Below, in pieces: positions 23,987 through 31,940 of a stretch of 43,784 nt of DNA. Position 1 is the first letter of the stretch, and every line of letters starts with the position of its first letter. The position numbers and the translations under genes are program-made. The DNA is from Deltaproteobacteria bacterium (lineage in GTDB: Bacteria > Desulfobacterota > Syntrophia > Syntrophales > Smithellaceae). The stretch is taken from positions 1 to 43,784 of the forward strand of contig JAAYDW010000002.1 in NCBI GenBank assembly GCA_012729055.1, in the 5' to 3' direction. The notes under the pieces are model-generated. The model was not told the origin of the DNA and searched no databases. It saw nothing but the letters and a program-made list of their open reading frames with translations.

Positions 23987-24046
23987 ATTTCCCGCGGTTG
24001 GTTGCGGCGCCGGCTTAATGTACATAATGATTCAACCGCGGGAAAT
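23987..24046. repeat. perfect 14-bp inverted repeat in the fadD leader
   Basis: ATTTCCCGCGGTTG (23987-24000) and CAACCGCGGGAAAT (24033-24046) flank a 32-base spacer. It lies between the proposed sigma-54 start site and the fadD start codon. There is no T-run, so it is more likely an operator or mRNA stem than a terminator. Confidence 0.75.
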
Positions 24047-24065
24047 CAGTCTTCAACCCGTGCCC

Positions 24066-24083
24066 TAGCATACAATGTGCCAG
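24066..24083 (-). promoter_or_regulatory. sigma-54 (-24/-12) promoter facing fadD
   Basis: On the minus strand TGGCAC (24082-24077) is followed after five bases by ATGC, giving the required GG-N10-GC spacing with one mismatch to TGGCAC-N5-TTGC. Predicted start site is near 24056. Confidence 0.7.
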
Positions 24084-24152
24084 GAGTAAAAGTCTGTAAC
24101 TACTTGATATAATATATGTATATATTTTTAGCTGGACTTTTGTATCAAATAG

Positions 24153-24199
24153 TGATTCATTCGTGTCTCACCGAGACGTAATTGAATCATTTGTGAGAC
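24153..24199. promoter_or_regulatory. interlaced inverted repeats, candidate upstream activator site
   Basis: TGATTCA (24153-24159) pairs with TGAATCA (24183-24189), and GTCTCAC (24165-24171) with GTGAGAC (24193-24199); GTCTC-ACC-GAGAC (24165-24177) is also a local palindrome. The block is about 97-143 bases upstream of the sigma-54 start site, the usual place for an enhancer, and just before the activator gene. Confidence 0.55.
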
Positions 24200-24233
24200 G
24201 GACCGAAAAGGTTCACCCGATCAGGGAGGCACG

Positions 24234-26258
24234 ATGGCGGAAAAACAAAAATCCCCAAAGCGTCAGTTGCTCAGAGATATGAATCTCATGGGCGCCGAAT
24301 ATTATGAAAGGTTTTACCAGCAGACCTTTCACGAGTGGAGAAGATTCATATCGGGCGACCCCAAAGTCGATCCCGCCATTATTCCTCAGGAGGTGCTGGA
24401 TTCCTGGTGGCGCTGCGCCAGGCTGGGCGTCGATCCGCTGTCGCGGCCGAACAACAAGGTTCTGGTCGGCGAGGAACTCGAGGATCTGCTGGAGCGAAAC
24501 AGGGAATTCATCGACGTCAGCCGCCCTTTTATGACCAATTTGTACCGGTTTCTGGAAGGCTCGGGCTTCATGGTCAGCCTCCTGGACCGGGACGTCTATG
24601 TCCTGGAGGTGCTGGGTGATCCCGAGGAGGACAAGCTCGTCCGTACGGCGAAGGGCTTTGTCGGCGCCTGCTGGCATGAAAGGTATGCGGGAAACCAGGC
24701 GGGCGGAACGGTGGCCTATTACAAGAAGCCTCTTCAGGTGTTCGGCTCCCAGCACTACATCCGGCTGTATCAGGGAGCGACGGGCTCCGGCGCGCCGATT
24801 TTCAATCCGGACGGCGAGTTTGCCGGCGTCATCGCCATTTTCGGCCGGTATTACCGGGCCAACCCGCATACGCTGGGCATGGCCGTGGCGGCGGCGGGCG
24901 CGATTGAAAACGAACTGCGGATCCGCCGGGCGCTGGCCGAAAGCCGTGTGGCTGCGAGCTATCAACGGACCGTGATTTCCTCCATTCAGGAAGCGCTCAT
25001 CGCGGTGGATTCGGCCGGCCGGGTGACGCTGATCAATGACAACGCGCGCAAAAAGTTCGGCCTGGCCGGCATCCGGGTGGAAGGGCGGCCGATCCGCGAT
25101 CTTTACAGCCGCGACAATGCGCATTTTTTTACGCTGATCGAGTCCGGCGAGACGACGACGGACGCGGAAGTCCGGATTACCTCCCGGAACCAGGCCGGAG
25201 ACTACACGCTCACCTGCAACCCGATTCTGTCCGCCGATCAGCAAATGATCGGCAAAATCATCCTTCTCAACGAGATTCAGCGCGCCAAATCCATGGTGAC
25301 CAAAATGATGGGGGCTTCCGCCAATTTCCGCTTTGACGATATCTACGGCCAGAACGCCCGTTTCCTGATGACGGTGGACCAGGCCCGGATGGTTTCCCGA
25401 AGCAATTCCAACGTGCTTCTTCTGGGAAAAAGCGGAACCGGCAAGGACATTTTTGCCCAGGCCATTCACAACGAAAGCGAGCGGAGAAACGGTCCCTACG
25501 TCGCCATCAACTGCGGCGCCATTCCACGCGATCTGATTGCCAGCGAATTGTTCGGCCATGAGGAAGGCGCATTCACCGGTTCGCGCCGCGGCGGCAACCA
25601 GGGCAAGTTCGAGCTGGCCGACGGCGGCACGCTTTTTCTGGATGAAATTGCGGAAACGCCGCTGGAGTTGCAGACGGCGCTGCTGCGGGTCATTGAGGAC
25701 AAATCCGTTTTGCGCATCGGCGGCACGCGCGTCCGCCCGGTGGATGTGCGCATCATCGCCGCGACCAACAAGGATCTGCGCGAGGAAGTGCGCAAGGGGA
25801 ACTTCCGGGAGGACCTCTATTACCGGGCCAATGTTTTCGCCATTGAAATGGTTCCCCTCAAGGAACGGCTGGACGATATTCCGCTCCTGGCGGATTATTT
25901 CGTCAAACGCTACGCGAGTACGATGAAAAAAAGAATTACGCAGGTGGACAAGCGGGTGATTGAGGCCTTCATGAATTACTCCTGGCCCGGGAACGTGCGG
26001 GAGCTGCAAAACGCCATCGAACGCATGATCAACTTTCTCAAAACTCCCGAACTTACGGTGGACCTGGTACCGGACCACATCCGCCGGCCGACCCATGTCG
26101 TGGAACACCGGGAAGACGCGGAAGCGCCTCAGGAGGCCGAACGAATGATGATCCTCCGGATGCTCGGCGCAAAAATGCGGAAAAATCGCATTGCCGAAAA
26201 AATGAACATCTCCCGCGCGACGCTTTACCGGAAGATGAAACAGTACAATTTGAAATAG
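24234..26258 (+). CDS. sigma-54-dependent activator, GAF-PAS-AAA+-Fis HTH (AcoR/DhaR type)
   Basis: 674 residues from ATG 24234 with GGGAGG seven bases upstream. Residues about 75-225 form a GAF-type ligand-sensing domain, with features of AcoR-like regulators ([41 protein letters not shown]). Residues about 240-345 are a PAS domain ([23 protein letters not shown]). The AAA+ domain follows: Walker A GKSGTGKD at 398-405, the sigma-54 contact loop GAFTG at 445-449, LFLDEIAE (Walker B) and the sensor/arginine region ending in [18 protein letters not shown]. The C-terminal Fis-type HTH is [19 protein letters not shown]. There is no receiver domain, so it senses a metabolite directly. It is divergent from fadD, whose promoter has the matching -24/-12 element. 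Confidence 0.92.
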   Translation: MAEKQKSPKRQLLRDMNLMGAEYYERFYQQTFHEWRRFISGDPKVDPAIIPQEVLDSWWRCARLGVDPLSRPNNKVLVGEELEDLLERNREFIDVSRPFMTNLYRFLEGSGFMVSLLDRDVYVLEVLGDPEEDKLVRTAKGFVGACWHERYAGNQAGGTVAYYKKPLQVFGSQHYIRLYQGATGSGAPIFNPDGEFAGVIAIFGRYYRANPHTLGMAVAAAGAIENELRIRRALAESRVAASYQRTVISSIQEALIAVDSAGRVTLINDNARKKFGLAGIRVEGRPIRDLYSRDNAHFFTLIESGETTTDAEVRITSRNQAGDYTLTCNPILSADQQMIGKIILLNEIQRAKSMVTKMMGASANFRFDDIYGQNARFLMTVDQARMVSRSNSNVLLLGKSGTGKDIFAQAIHNESERRNGPYVAINCGAIPRDLIASELFGHEEGAFTGSRRGGNQGKFELADGGTLFLDEIAETPLELQTALLRVIEDKSVLRIGGTRVRPVDVRIIAATNKDLREEVRKGNFREDLYYRANVFAIEMVPLKERLDDIPLLADYFVKRYASTMKKRITQVDKRVIEAFMNYSWPGNVRELQNAIERMINFLKTPELTVDLVPDHIRRPTHVVEHREDAEAPQEAERMMILRMLGAKMRKNRIAEKMNISRATLYRKMKQYNLK

Positions 26259-26273
26259 CTTGCTCTTCGGGAA

Positions 26274-26906
26274 CTACTTTCCGTGTTCCTGAATTTCCCG
26301 CGCCACGAGACCGGAGGTTGAAACGCGGATCTCGTACATCTTCTTTTGGCCGGCGCCGATAAAGGCGGCGGATCCGTATTCCGCATCCAGAAGAAATCGC
26401 AGGAAAAGATACCGCCGGCGCAGTTCGAAGAGATCAATGGGTTTCGGCCGGGAAAGGGAATAGATGGTGCGGAGGCTTTGCTGTTCGTCAGTGAGGTCCA
26501 GGTACCGGCCGCCGATGCGGTCCAGGTCGTACGCGGTGTGCAGCCCCAGGAAGTTGGCTGCCGGTTTCCATTTCAGAAGATAGGCATCCACGTATACCTG
26601 ATCGCCGGACAGTTCGTAGGAGACCCGGCGTCCATCCGGAAAAATCACGTGCGCGTGAAAACGCTTCTCGCCGCGTGGCTCGATCCGGATCGTTGCAGCG
26701 AGTTCTTCGTGCGTAAAGGCGCGGTACCCCGAAACGGCCACCATGAGCGTTCCCAAAAAAAGCGCGACGGCCAGAATCAAAAGCGCGACCAGCAGGAAGC
26801 CGATTGCGCCAAACGGCCTTTTCCCGCGCAGAGAGGCCGCAGCGGCCAGGAGAAACACCAGAACCAGAACAACCGCAATGATCGCGAACCAGAAAATGCA
26901 ACTCAT
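26274..26906 (-). CDS. membrane-anchored protein of unknown function
   Basis: 210 residues from ATG 26906, with AGGA nine bases upstream; an upstream extension in the same frame is unlikely. Two hydrophobic helices are at residues about 4-22 (IFWFAIIAVVLVLVFLLAAA) and 30-52 (IGFLLVALLILAVALFLGTL). The soluble part (about 60-210) is beta-rich (RFHAHVIFPDGRRVSYELSG, YDLDRIGGRYLDL) and ends with helices (LFELRRRYLFLRFLLDAEYGSAAF). It resembles proteins automatically labelled as multidrug transporter or efflux-related, a label I would not trust. It is downstream of the molybdopterin oxidoreductase with a 164-base gap and convergent with the sigma-54 activator. Confidence 0.75.
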   Translation of the reverse strand: MSCIFWFAIIAVVLVLVFLLAAAASLRGKRPFGAIGFLLVALLILAVALFLGTLMVAVSGYRAFTHEELAATIRIEPRGEKRFHAHVIFPDGRRVSYELSGDQVYVDAYLLKWKPAANFLGLHTAYDLDRIGGRYLDLTDEQQSLRTIYSLSRPKPIDLFELRRRYLFLRFLLDAEYGSAAFIGAGQKKMYEIRVSTSGLVAREIQEHGK

Positions 26907-27070
26907 CCCGTTTTGTCCTTTCCTGCGGCCGGCGGTTTCGCTGCCGGCCCAACGGTCTTTTTTCCCCGCTGCCTGATGGGTGCAGACTACCATGCAGGCA
27001 GGAGAATGTAATCAATTCCGTCCGGAAATGCGGCGCAGTCCTGCGATTTTCCCGCGGCGGAGCGGACGGT

Positions 27071-29305
27071 TTACATCGCCTCCACCCGGCAGGGCACATA
27101 ACGGTGCAGCGGCGTGCCGAACCGGTCGCGGTGCGTGTTCTTGGTGAGCCGGTTGACGTTGGCGCCGTATTTGACGCCGTTGTAAACCAGGCCGAATCCG
27201 TGCGGAATGACGACATGCCCCCGGCGCGCCGAAGCCGAAATTTCCAGTTCGATTTCCTCGCTCCCCGCTTCCGTGGTGACGCGGACCGGCTGGCCGTCCT
27301 TCACGTTCAGCGCCGCCGCGTCGTCCGGATGCATCGTCAGCGTGCAGGCGCGTTTCCCCTGATTCCAGGCCGGATCGCGCATGTTGGTGTTCGCGTTCGT
27401 GTCCATGTGGCGGCCCGCCATGAGGACGAGCGGAAATTCGGGATCGGCCGCAAGCGCGGCTTCTTCGCGCTTCGCTTCGATGTTTTGCAGTTCATTAAGC
27501 AGCTCGGGAATGTGGAGATTGATTTTGCCGTCGGGCGTTTTCAATTCGGCGAAGTTGTTTTCCGGATCGAGCTTTCCCACCCAGACGCCTTCGGGATGAT
27601 CCAGAATCTGCCCGAAGATTTCTTCTCCCAGCGCCGGCCCCGACGGGTAGCCCGCGCGGACGGCGTTTTTATAAAAAGCTTTGGGCGCCGCCTGGAGCAT
27701 GCCCCACAGAGCCGCCAGGTGCGCCGATCCCAGCGTTTTACCCAGCGTCTTGCCCAGGATAAACGGCATGGTTTTCAGCGCGCGGGGTTCCGCGACAGCG
27801 TATTCCATGAGCGCCCTGGCGTAAGTAGCGCGGTCGGCCGCGGCCGCCCGGTAAAGGGTTTCGGGGATCGGCGGTATCAGGCCCAGTTTGTCGGCGATCC
27901 GCAGATGGATTTCGCCCAGCTCCAACGGTTCTCCCTCCGGTTCGAGAATGGGACGGCGCATCTGAAAATAGATGCCCGGGTAAGTCATCGGGAAAAACGT
28001 GCTGTCCCAGGATTCGTAGCCGGTCCGCGACGGCAGCACATAGTGCGACAGGGCCGCCGTTTCCGTCATGGCGACTTCCGCCGTGACCAGAAGATCCAGT
28101 TTGGCGAAGGCGTTTTCGTAGGCCGTGGTGTCCGCGTAGGAACGCAGCGGATTCGATCCCGACACCAGAACCGCCCGCAGGCGTTCGGGATGATCGGAGA
28201 GAATTTCCTCCGGCATGACGTTGGGCGGAAAAACGCCGCAAACCGGGAAGGAATTGGTGGCCGCGGTGCGCCAGACTTTGGGATCTCTTTCATCCGTGTG
28301 CGATCCGATGGGCATCACGTGGCCGTGAATGACATTGCCGCCGTCCCTGCAAATCCTGCCGCAGATCGACTGGAGAATGACGAGCAAATAAGAATTGAGG
28401 GCGCTGTGGCGGCCCATGAAAATGCCCAGGTCGTAGCGCAGCGACGATTTGCGCGTGGCGAAAAGTCTGGCGACCTCGCGGACCCGGTCGAAATCCAGTT
28501 CGCAGACCGCGACGGCGCCGCGCGCGTCGAAGTTCGCAAAAAGGGATTTCACCGCGTCGAAACCGGACGTATGATCGGCCAGGTAGCCCTTGTTTTCCCA
28601 TCCCTCGTCGAGAATGACGGCAATCAGCGCTTTGATGAGCAGCGCGTCCGTGCCGGGCCGGATCTGAAGATGGATGTCGGCCAGCTTGGCCGTTTCCGAC
28701 AAGCGGGGGTCGACCACGATGAGCGTTTTTTCCGGGTCCCGGGAAAGGCGCTGCAGTTGCCGGGGCGCCTGGGGAATCTGATGGCTTTGCATGCCGTTCC
28801 AGCCGAAGGTCAAAAGGACGTCGGTGTTTTTCACGTCGGGCTGGTCGTGCAGGTACTGGCGTCCGTACGTGCGTCCGATTACCCAGAAGGCGCCGGCGAA
28901 TTCCTGCGCCAGCGCTCCGTAATGGTACTGCGACCCCAGTCCGCGCAAGAGGCGGATGCCGAAGGCCGCTTCGAAATGGCAGCCCTGCGTGCTGGCTCCC
29001 ATGTAGGCGAACGAGCGCGGGCCGTGCTGTTCGACGATATCCCGCAGACGGTCGGCGATTTCGCCGATGGCCTGATCCCAGGAAATCCGTTCGAATTTTC
29101 CGCCGACTTTTTTCAGAGGATATTTGAGCCGGTCGGCGTTGTGCTGGTGATAGGCGACGTTCAAGCCCTTGCGGCAGACGTAGCCTTCGCTTTTGGGATT
29201 GGATTTGTCCGCCCTGACTTTGATGATGCGGTTATTTTCGACTTCGACGACGAGACCGCAGTTTTGTGCGCACAGGACGCAGCCGGTTTTGAAAAGGATG
29301 CCCAT
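27071..29305 (-). CDS. cytoplasmic molybdopterin oxidoreductase with N-terminal 4Fe-4S site
   Basis: 744 residues from ATG 29305 (AGGAAACAACC upstream). A 4Fe-4S site is formed by C9, C12, C16 and C44 at the N-terminus, with no twin-arginine or Sec signal, so it is cytoplasmic. The molybdopterin domain follows (GASTQGCHFEAAFG, VDPRLSETAKLADIHLQIRPG, GSNPLRSYADTTAYENAF, LLVTAEVAMTETAALSHYVLP). The C-terminal dinucleotide-binding domain has AGRHMDTNANTNMRDPAWN, RACTLTMHPDDAAALNV and a GFGLVYNGVKYGANVN ending. The two GMP ligands should bind Mo or W. It is a member of the DMSO-reductase superfamily; I see no recognisable selenocysteine or formate-dehydrogenase signature. Substrate unknown. Regulated with the upstream MarR gene. 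Confidence 0.88.
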   Translation of the reverse strand: MGILFKTGCVLCAQNCGLVVEVENNRIIKVRADKSNPKSEGYVCRKGLNVAYHQHNADRLKYPLKKVGGKFERISWDQAIGEIADRLRDIVEQHGPRSFAYMGASTQGCHFEAAFGIRLLRGLGSQYHYGALAQEFAGAFWVIGRTYGRQYLHDQPDVKNTDVLLTFGWNGMQSHQIPQAPRQLQRLSRDPEKTLIVVDPRLSETAKLADIHLQIRPGTDALLIKALIAVILDEGWENKGYLADHTSGFDAVKSLFANFDARGAVAVCELDFDRVREVARLFATRKSSLRYDLGIFMGRHSALNSYLLVILQSICGRICRDGGNVIHGHVMPIGSHTDERDPKVWRTAATNSFPVCGVFPPNVMPEEILSDHPERLRAVLVSGSNPLRSYADTTAYENAFAKLDLLVTAEVAMTETAALSHYVLPSRTGYESWDSTFFPMTYPGIYFQMRRPILEPEGEPLELGEIHLRIADKLGLIPPIPETLYRAAAADRATYARALMEYAVAEPRALKTMPFILGKTLGKTLGSAHLAALWGMLQAAPKAFYKNAVRAGYPSGPALGEEIFGQILDHPEGVWVGKLDPENNFAELKTPDGKINLHIPELLNELQNIEAKREEAALAADPEFPLVLMAGRHMDTNANTNMRDPAWNQGKRACTLTMHPDDAAALNVKDGQPVRVTTEAGSEEIELEISASARRGHVVIPHGFGLVYNGVKYGANVNRLTKNTHRDRFGTPLHRYVPCRVEAM

Positions 29306-29355
29306 GGTTGTTTCCTTTCTCCGGCTTCCTGTCCGGACGTTTGTCTTCTGCGCTC

Positions 29356-29781
29356 TTATGCCCTTGGCGTATGACGGCGCAGGATATGGATGATGTCGTG
29401 AAGGTTGCGCTTTTGTTCTTCGGTTAAGACCTGTAAAAACGATTGATTCGCTTCAAGGATAATCCGGACTGCGTCTCGGGCCATCCCTTTGCCCTGTTTG
29501 GTGAGATGAATCAGAATCGACCGCCGGTCGTCGGGATTGCCTCTGCGTTCGAGATACCCCGCCGCCTCCAGGCGGTCCAGAATGCCGGTGAGCGTCGCGC
29601 TGTCGAGTTCGGCCTTCCGTCCCAGTTCGCTTGAGGTAATCTGGTCTTCGTCGGCAAGAAAGCCCAGAATCATGGCCTGGACAGGGGTGAGATTGAGCTC
29701 GGACACTTTCTGGGAAAGAAAGCGGTTGCCCAGTTGATAGGCTTTGGCCAGCTGAAAAAAAATGCAATCCATTTCCTGCAT
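29356..29781 (-). CDS. MarR-family transcriptional regulator
   Basis: 141 residues from ATG 29781. The fold is clear: N-terminal dimer helix (FFQLAKAYQLGNRFLSQKV), winged-helix core (LTPVQAMILGFLADED, TSSELGRKAELDSATLTGIL, DRLEAAGYLERRGNPDDRRSILIHLT with the wing residues DDRR) and a C-terminal dimer helix (RNLHDIIHILRRH). MarR proteins usually repress and are released by phenolic or other small ligands. It is first gene before the molybdopterin oxidoreductase, separated by 50 bases, and its promoter overlaps two operator repeats (29797-29824), pointing to autoregulation of the pair. Confidence 0.92.
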   Translation of the reverse strand: MQEMDCIFFQLAKAYQLGNRFLSQKVSELNLTPVQAMILGFLADEDQITSSELGRKAELDSATLTGILDRLEAAGYLERRGNPDDRRSILIHLTKQGKGMARDAVRIILEANQSFLQVLTEEQKRNLHDIIHILRRHTPRA

Positions 29782-29796
29782 GGGTCGATAAACATC

Positions 29797-29824
29797 CTCG
29801 TATGCAATTTACTCGCATGCAAGT
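29797..29824. promoter_or_regulatory. MarR operator: two direct repeats
   Basis: CTCGTATGCAA (29797-29807) and CTCGCATGCAA (29812-29822) repeat with a 15-base period. The second is part of a near-perfect palindrome, ACTCGCATGCAAGT (29811-29824). Both cover the predicted start site and -10 region of the marR promoter. Confidence 0.72.
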
Positions 29825-29850
29825 GTAATCAAACAAACAGGGCTTGTCAA
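29822..29850 (-). promoter_or_regulatory. sigma-70 promoter of marR-molybdopterin oxidoreductase operon
   Basis: On the minus strand TTGACA (29850-29845) and TACACT (29827-29822) are separated by 17 bases. The -10 overlaps the operator palindrome. Confidence 0.7.
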
Positions 29851-29947
29851 TTCAAATTTTTAAGCGCCGGCTGGCCTGGGTGATCCCGGCTCCCCCGCGC
29901 GCCGGCAGAAATTTTTTCGGCTTCGGTTCCGGCGTCGTTCGATCTTT

Positions 29948-30850
29948 TCAGGAACCGTCGTCGTATCTTTCTGCAAGCGCCTGCAGCGGCGGAATGCCTT
30001 TCCGGCCGCCCATCTGCTCGCTTACGGCGGCCGCCGCCCATGCGCCCAGATCGAGCGCCTGTTCGGCGTGCCAGCCCTGCACCAGACCGTAGGTGACGCC
30101 TGCGTGAAAGACGTCGCCGCAGCCGGTGGTGTCGATCGTCCGGGCCGGGTAAGCGCCTTTTTCGATCCAGCGGCCTGCGGCAAAAGCAAGATAGCCTCCG
30201 GCGCCCAGTGTGACGCCCGCCAGTTTCACGCCCAGAGCCGCAAGCCTCAGGCAGGTTGCGGCGGGCGAATCGGCAAAGGCCCGGGAAAAGACTTCGGAGG
30301 TAATCACGCAGTCGCAGGCGGGAATGATGTCGAGCATGCCCGGACGCAGCGTTCCGGCGTCCAGGACAACGGGAATACCCGCGGCGCGGGCCTTGCGACA
30401 GGCCCAAAGCGAAGCTTCGGGAAACAGGCCGTCGATGTGCAGGGCCGAACTCTGTAAAAGGAGGTGCGCGTCAAGTTCGTCCTGTTGCAGCGGTTCGCCC
30501 GTGGGTCGCTGCCAGAAAATCGTTCGCCGGGCGCACGACGGTTCGCTTACGATGAAGGCGAACTGGGAGCGCTGCTGTTGGCGGATACGCAGCCCGGAGG
30601 CGTCGACGCCTTCGGCGGCCAGGAAAGACCGGATTTGCACGCCGAAATCGTCGTCGCCCACCACGCCGGCGAGATGGGCGCGCAGGCCCCAGCGCGCCAG
30701 CGCCACCAGGGCGGTTGCGGCGGGGCCGCCGCCCTGGACCACCAGATGGGAAAATTCGCACTTGACGTCGGGCGGAGGATAAGCGTCGACCAGGCCGAGA
30801 TAGTCGAGCGAACACTGGCCGATGCCGAAGACGAGAGGAGTCTTGTTCAT
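29948..30850 (-). CDS. PfkB-family carbohydrate/nucleoside kinase
   Basis: 300 residues from ATG 30850, with AAAGGACAAAATC upstream. PfkB hallmarks: VQGGGPAATALVALARWG (substrate Gly-Gly region), VVGDDDFGVQI, ALHIDGLFPEASL and the ATP/catalytic signature DTTGCGDVFHAG near residue 241, holding the catalytic Asp. The enzyme phosphorylates a sugar or nucleoside-type hydroxyl with ATP; the substrate cannot be predicted. It is divergent from the thiamine genes at 31134. The association with thiM/thiE is noted, but it lacks ThiD character (no HMP kinase features), so I do not call it thiD. Confidence 0.85.
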   Translation of the reverse strand: MNKTPLVFGIGQCSLDYLGLVDAYPPPDVKCEFSHLVVQGGGPAATALVALARWGLRAHLAGVVGDDDFGVQIRSFLAAEGVDASGLRIRQQQRSQFAFIVSEPSCARRTIFWQRPTGEPLQQDELDAHLLLQSSALHIDGLFPEASLWACRKARAAGIPVVLDAGTLRPGMLDIIPACDCVITSEVFSRAFADSPAATCLRLAALGVKLAGVTLGAGGYLAFAAGRWIEKGAYPARTIDTTGCGDVFHAGVTYGLVQGWHAEQALDLGAWAAAAVSEQMGGRKGIPPLQALAERYDDGS

Positions 30851-30939
30851 GATTTTGTCCTTTCCCTGCATCGATTTCATACCATGCCGAAAATGAAATG
30901 GAAAACCAAAAAATCCGGGCGGCGATTGCTTAAAGCATA

Positions 30940-30968
30940 TTGACAAGGACGCCGCCGGCTGGTAGAAA
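30940..30968 (+). promoter_or_regulatory. sigma-70 promoter of the thiM-thiE operon
   Basis: TTGACA at 30940-30945 and TAGAAA at 30963-30968, with 17 bases between. The riboswitch starts about ten bases downstream. Confidence 0.7.
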
Positions 30969-30975
30969 GCAAAAA

Positions 30976-31056
30976 CATTCGGGGTGGCGGGATGACGAAT
31001 CCTGTCTGAGATTATACCCATTGAACCTGATCCGGATAATGCCGGCGAAGGGAGAA
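30976..31056 (+). promoter_or_regulatory. TPP riboswitch (THI element)
   Basis: The conserved core is present in order: CGGGGTGG, CTGAGA, ATACCC, TTGAACCTGATC, GGATAATGCCGGCGAAGGGAG. It binds thiamine pyrophosphate in the nascent leader RNA of thiM. A terminator follows directly at 31075-31109, so control should act by premature transcription termination when TPP is abundant. The strand and position fit thiM-thiE. Confidence 0.95.
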
Positions 31057-31074
31057 TAGAGATGATTTTAAAAA

Positions 31075-31109
31075 CCCTTTCTTCCTGCCGGGAGAAAGGG
31101 TTTTATTTT
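31075..31109 (+). terminator. intrinsic terminator controlled by the TPP riboswitch
   Basis: An 11-bp stem (31075-31085 with 31090-31100, one wobble) has a TGCC loop and ends in TTTTATTTT. GAAGGG in the riboswitch 3' end could pair with CCCTTT of the terminator 5' arm and act as antiterminator without TPP. Confidence 0.88.
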
Positions 31110-31133
31110 GAAAAACCAACAGGAGATGACAGG

Positions 31134-31940
31134 ATGAAGATAACGGCAGCGGAGATTTTTCAGTCGGTAGAAGACATCCGGGCGAAAAGCCCGCTTGTAC
31201 ACAACATTACCAATTACGTCGTGATGAACAACACGGCCAATGCCCTTCTGGCCGTCGGCGCCTCCCCCGTGATGATTCATGCCGAAGAGGAAGTGGAAGA
31301 CATGGCGGCGATCGCCTCCGCGCTGGTCATCAATATCGGCACGATGAGCGCTCCCTGGGTGCGGGCGATGTTCAAGGCGTTCGGCCGGGCCGTATCCGCG
31401 GGCGTGCCGGTGGTCATCGATCCGGTCGGCGCGGGAGCGACGCCCTACCGGACACAGACGGTTCGCGAACTCGTCGGCGCGGGCCGGCCGACGATCATCC
31501 GGGGCAACGCGTCGGAAATCCTGGCGCTGGCCGGCGACCGCCGCACGACCAGGGGCGTGGACAGCACGGCCGCTTCCGACGAAGCCCTGTCGGCCGCACA
31601 GTACTTGAGCGAGAAGCATCAGTGCGCCGTTTCCATCAGCGGGGCCGTCGATTATACCGTGGAGGGGCGGCGGGTGGTGAAGACGGCCAACGGCCATCCG
31701 ATGATGACGCGCGTCACGGGACTGGGCTGCACGGCAACGGCCCTGTGCGGCGCCTTTGCGGCGGTCGATAAAGACGGCCTTGCGGCGGCCGCCAAAGCCA
31801 TGGCCGTGATGGGCATCGCCGGAGAAATGGCGGCGGCGAAAGCGGCCGGTCCCGGATCGCTCCAGATGCACTTTCTGGATACGCTCTACGGGCTTTCGCG
31901 CGAAGATGTTGCCGGACGTCTGAAAATCGAGGTGGCATGA
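31134..31940 (+). CDS. thiM: hydroxyethylthiazole kinase
   Basis: 268 residues from ATG 31134, chosen for AGGAG eight bases upstream; the frame is open earlier but overlaps the terminator. ThiM phosphorylates 4-methyl-5-(2-hydroxyethyl)thiazole, the salvage route to thiamine. Conserved elements include SPLVHNITNYVVMNNTANALLA, the glycine-rich VIDPVGAGATPYRT, IRGNASEILALAG, and VTGLGCTATALCGAF with the catalytic Cys. The gene is coupled to thiE through an ATGA overlap and lies under TPP riboswitch control. Confidence 0.95.
   Translation: MKITAAEIFQSVEDIRAKSPLVHNITNYVVMNNTANALLAVGASPVMIHAEEEVEDMAAIASALVINIGTMSAPWVRAMFKAFGRAVSAGVPVVIDPVGAGATPYRTQTVRELVGAGRPTIIRGNASEILALAGDRRTTRGVDSTAASDEALSAAQYLSEKHQCAVSISGAVDYTVEGRRVVKTANGHPMMTRVTGLGCTATALCGAFAAVDKDGLAAAAKAMAVMGIAGEMAAAKAAGPGSLQMHFLDTLYGLSREDVAGRLKIEVA

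Noticed and set aside
29948-30850. PfkB kinase as ThiD for the thiamine operon
   Set aside because: The N-terminal motif and size fit ribokinase-type enzymes, and ThiD-specific features are not visible. Its divergent location is not enough.
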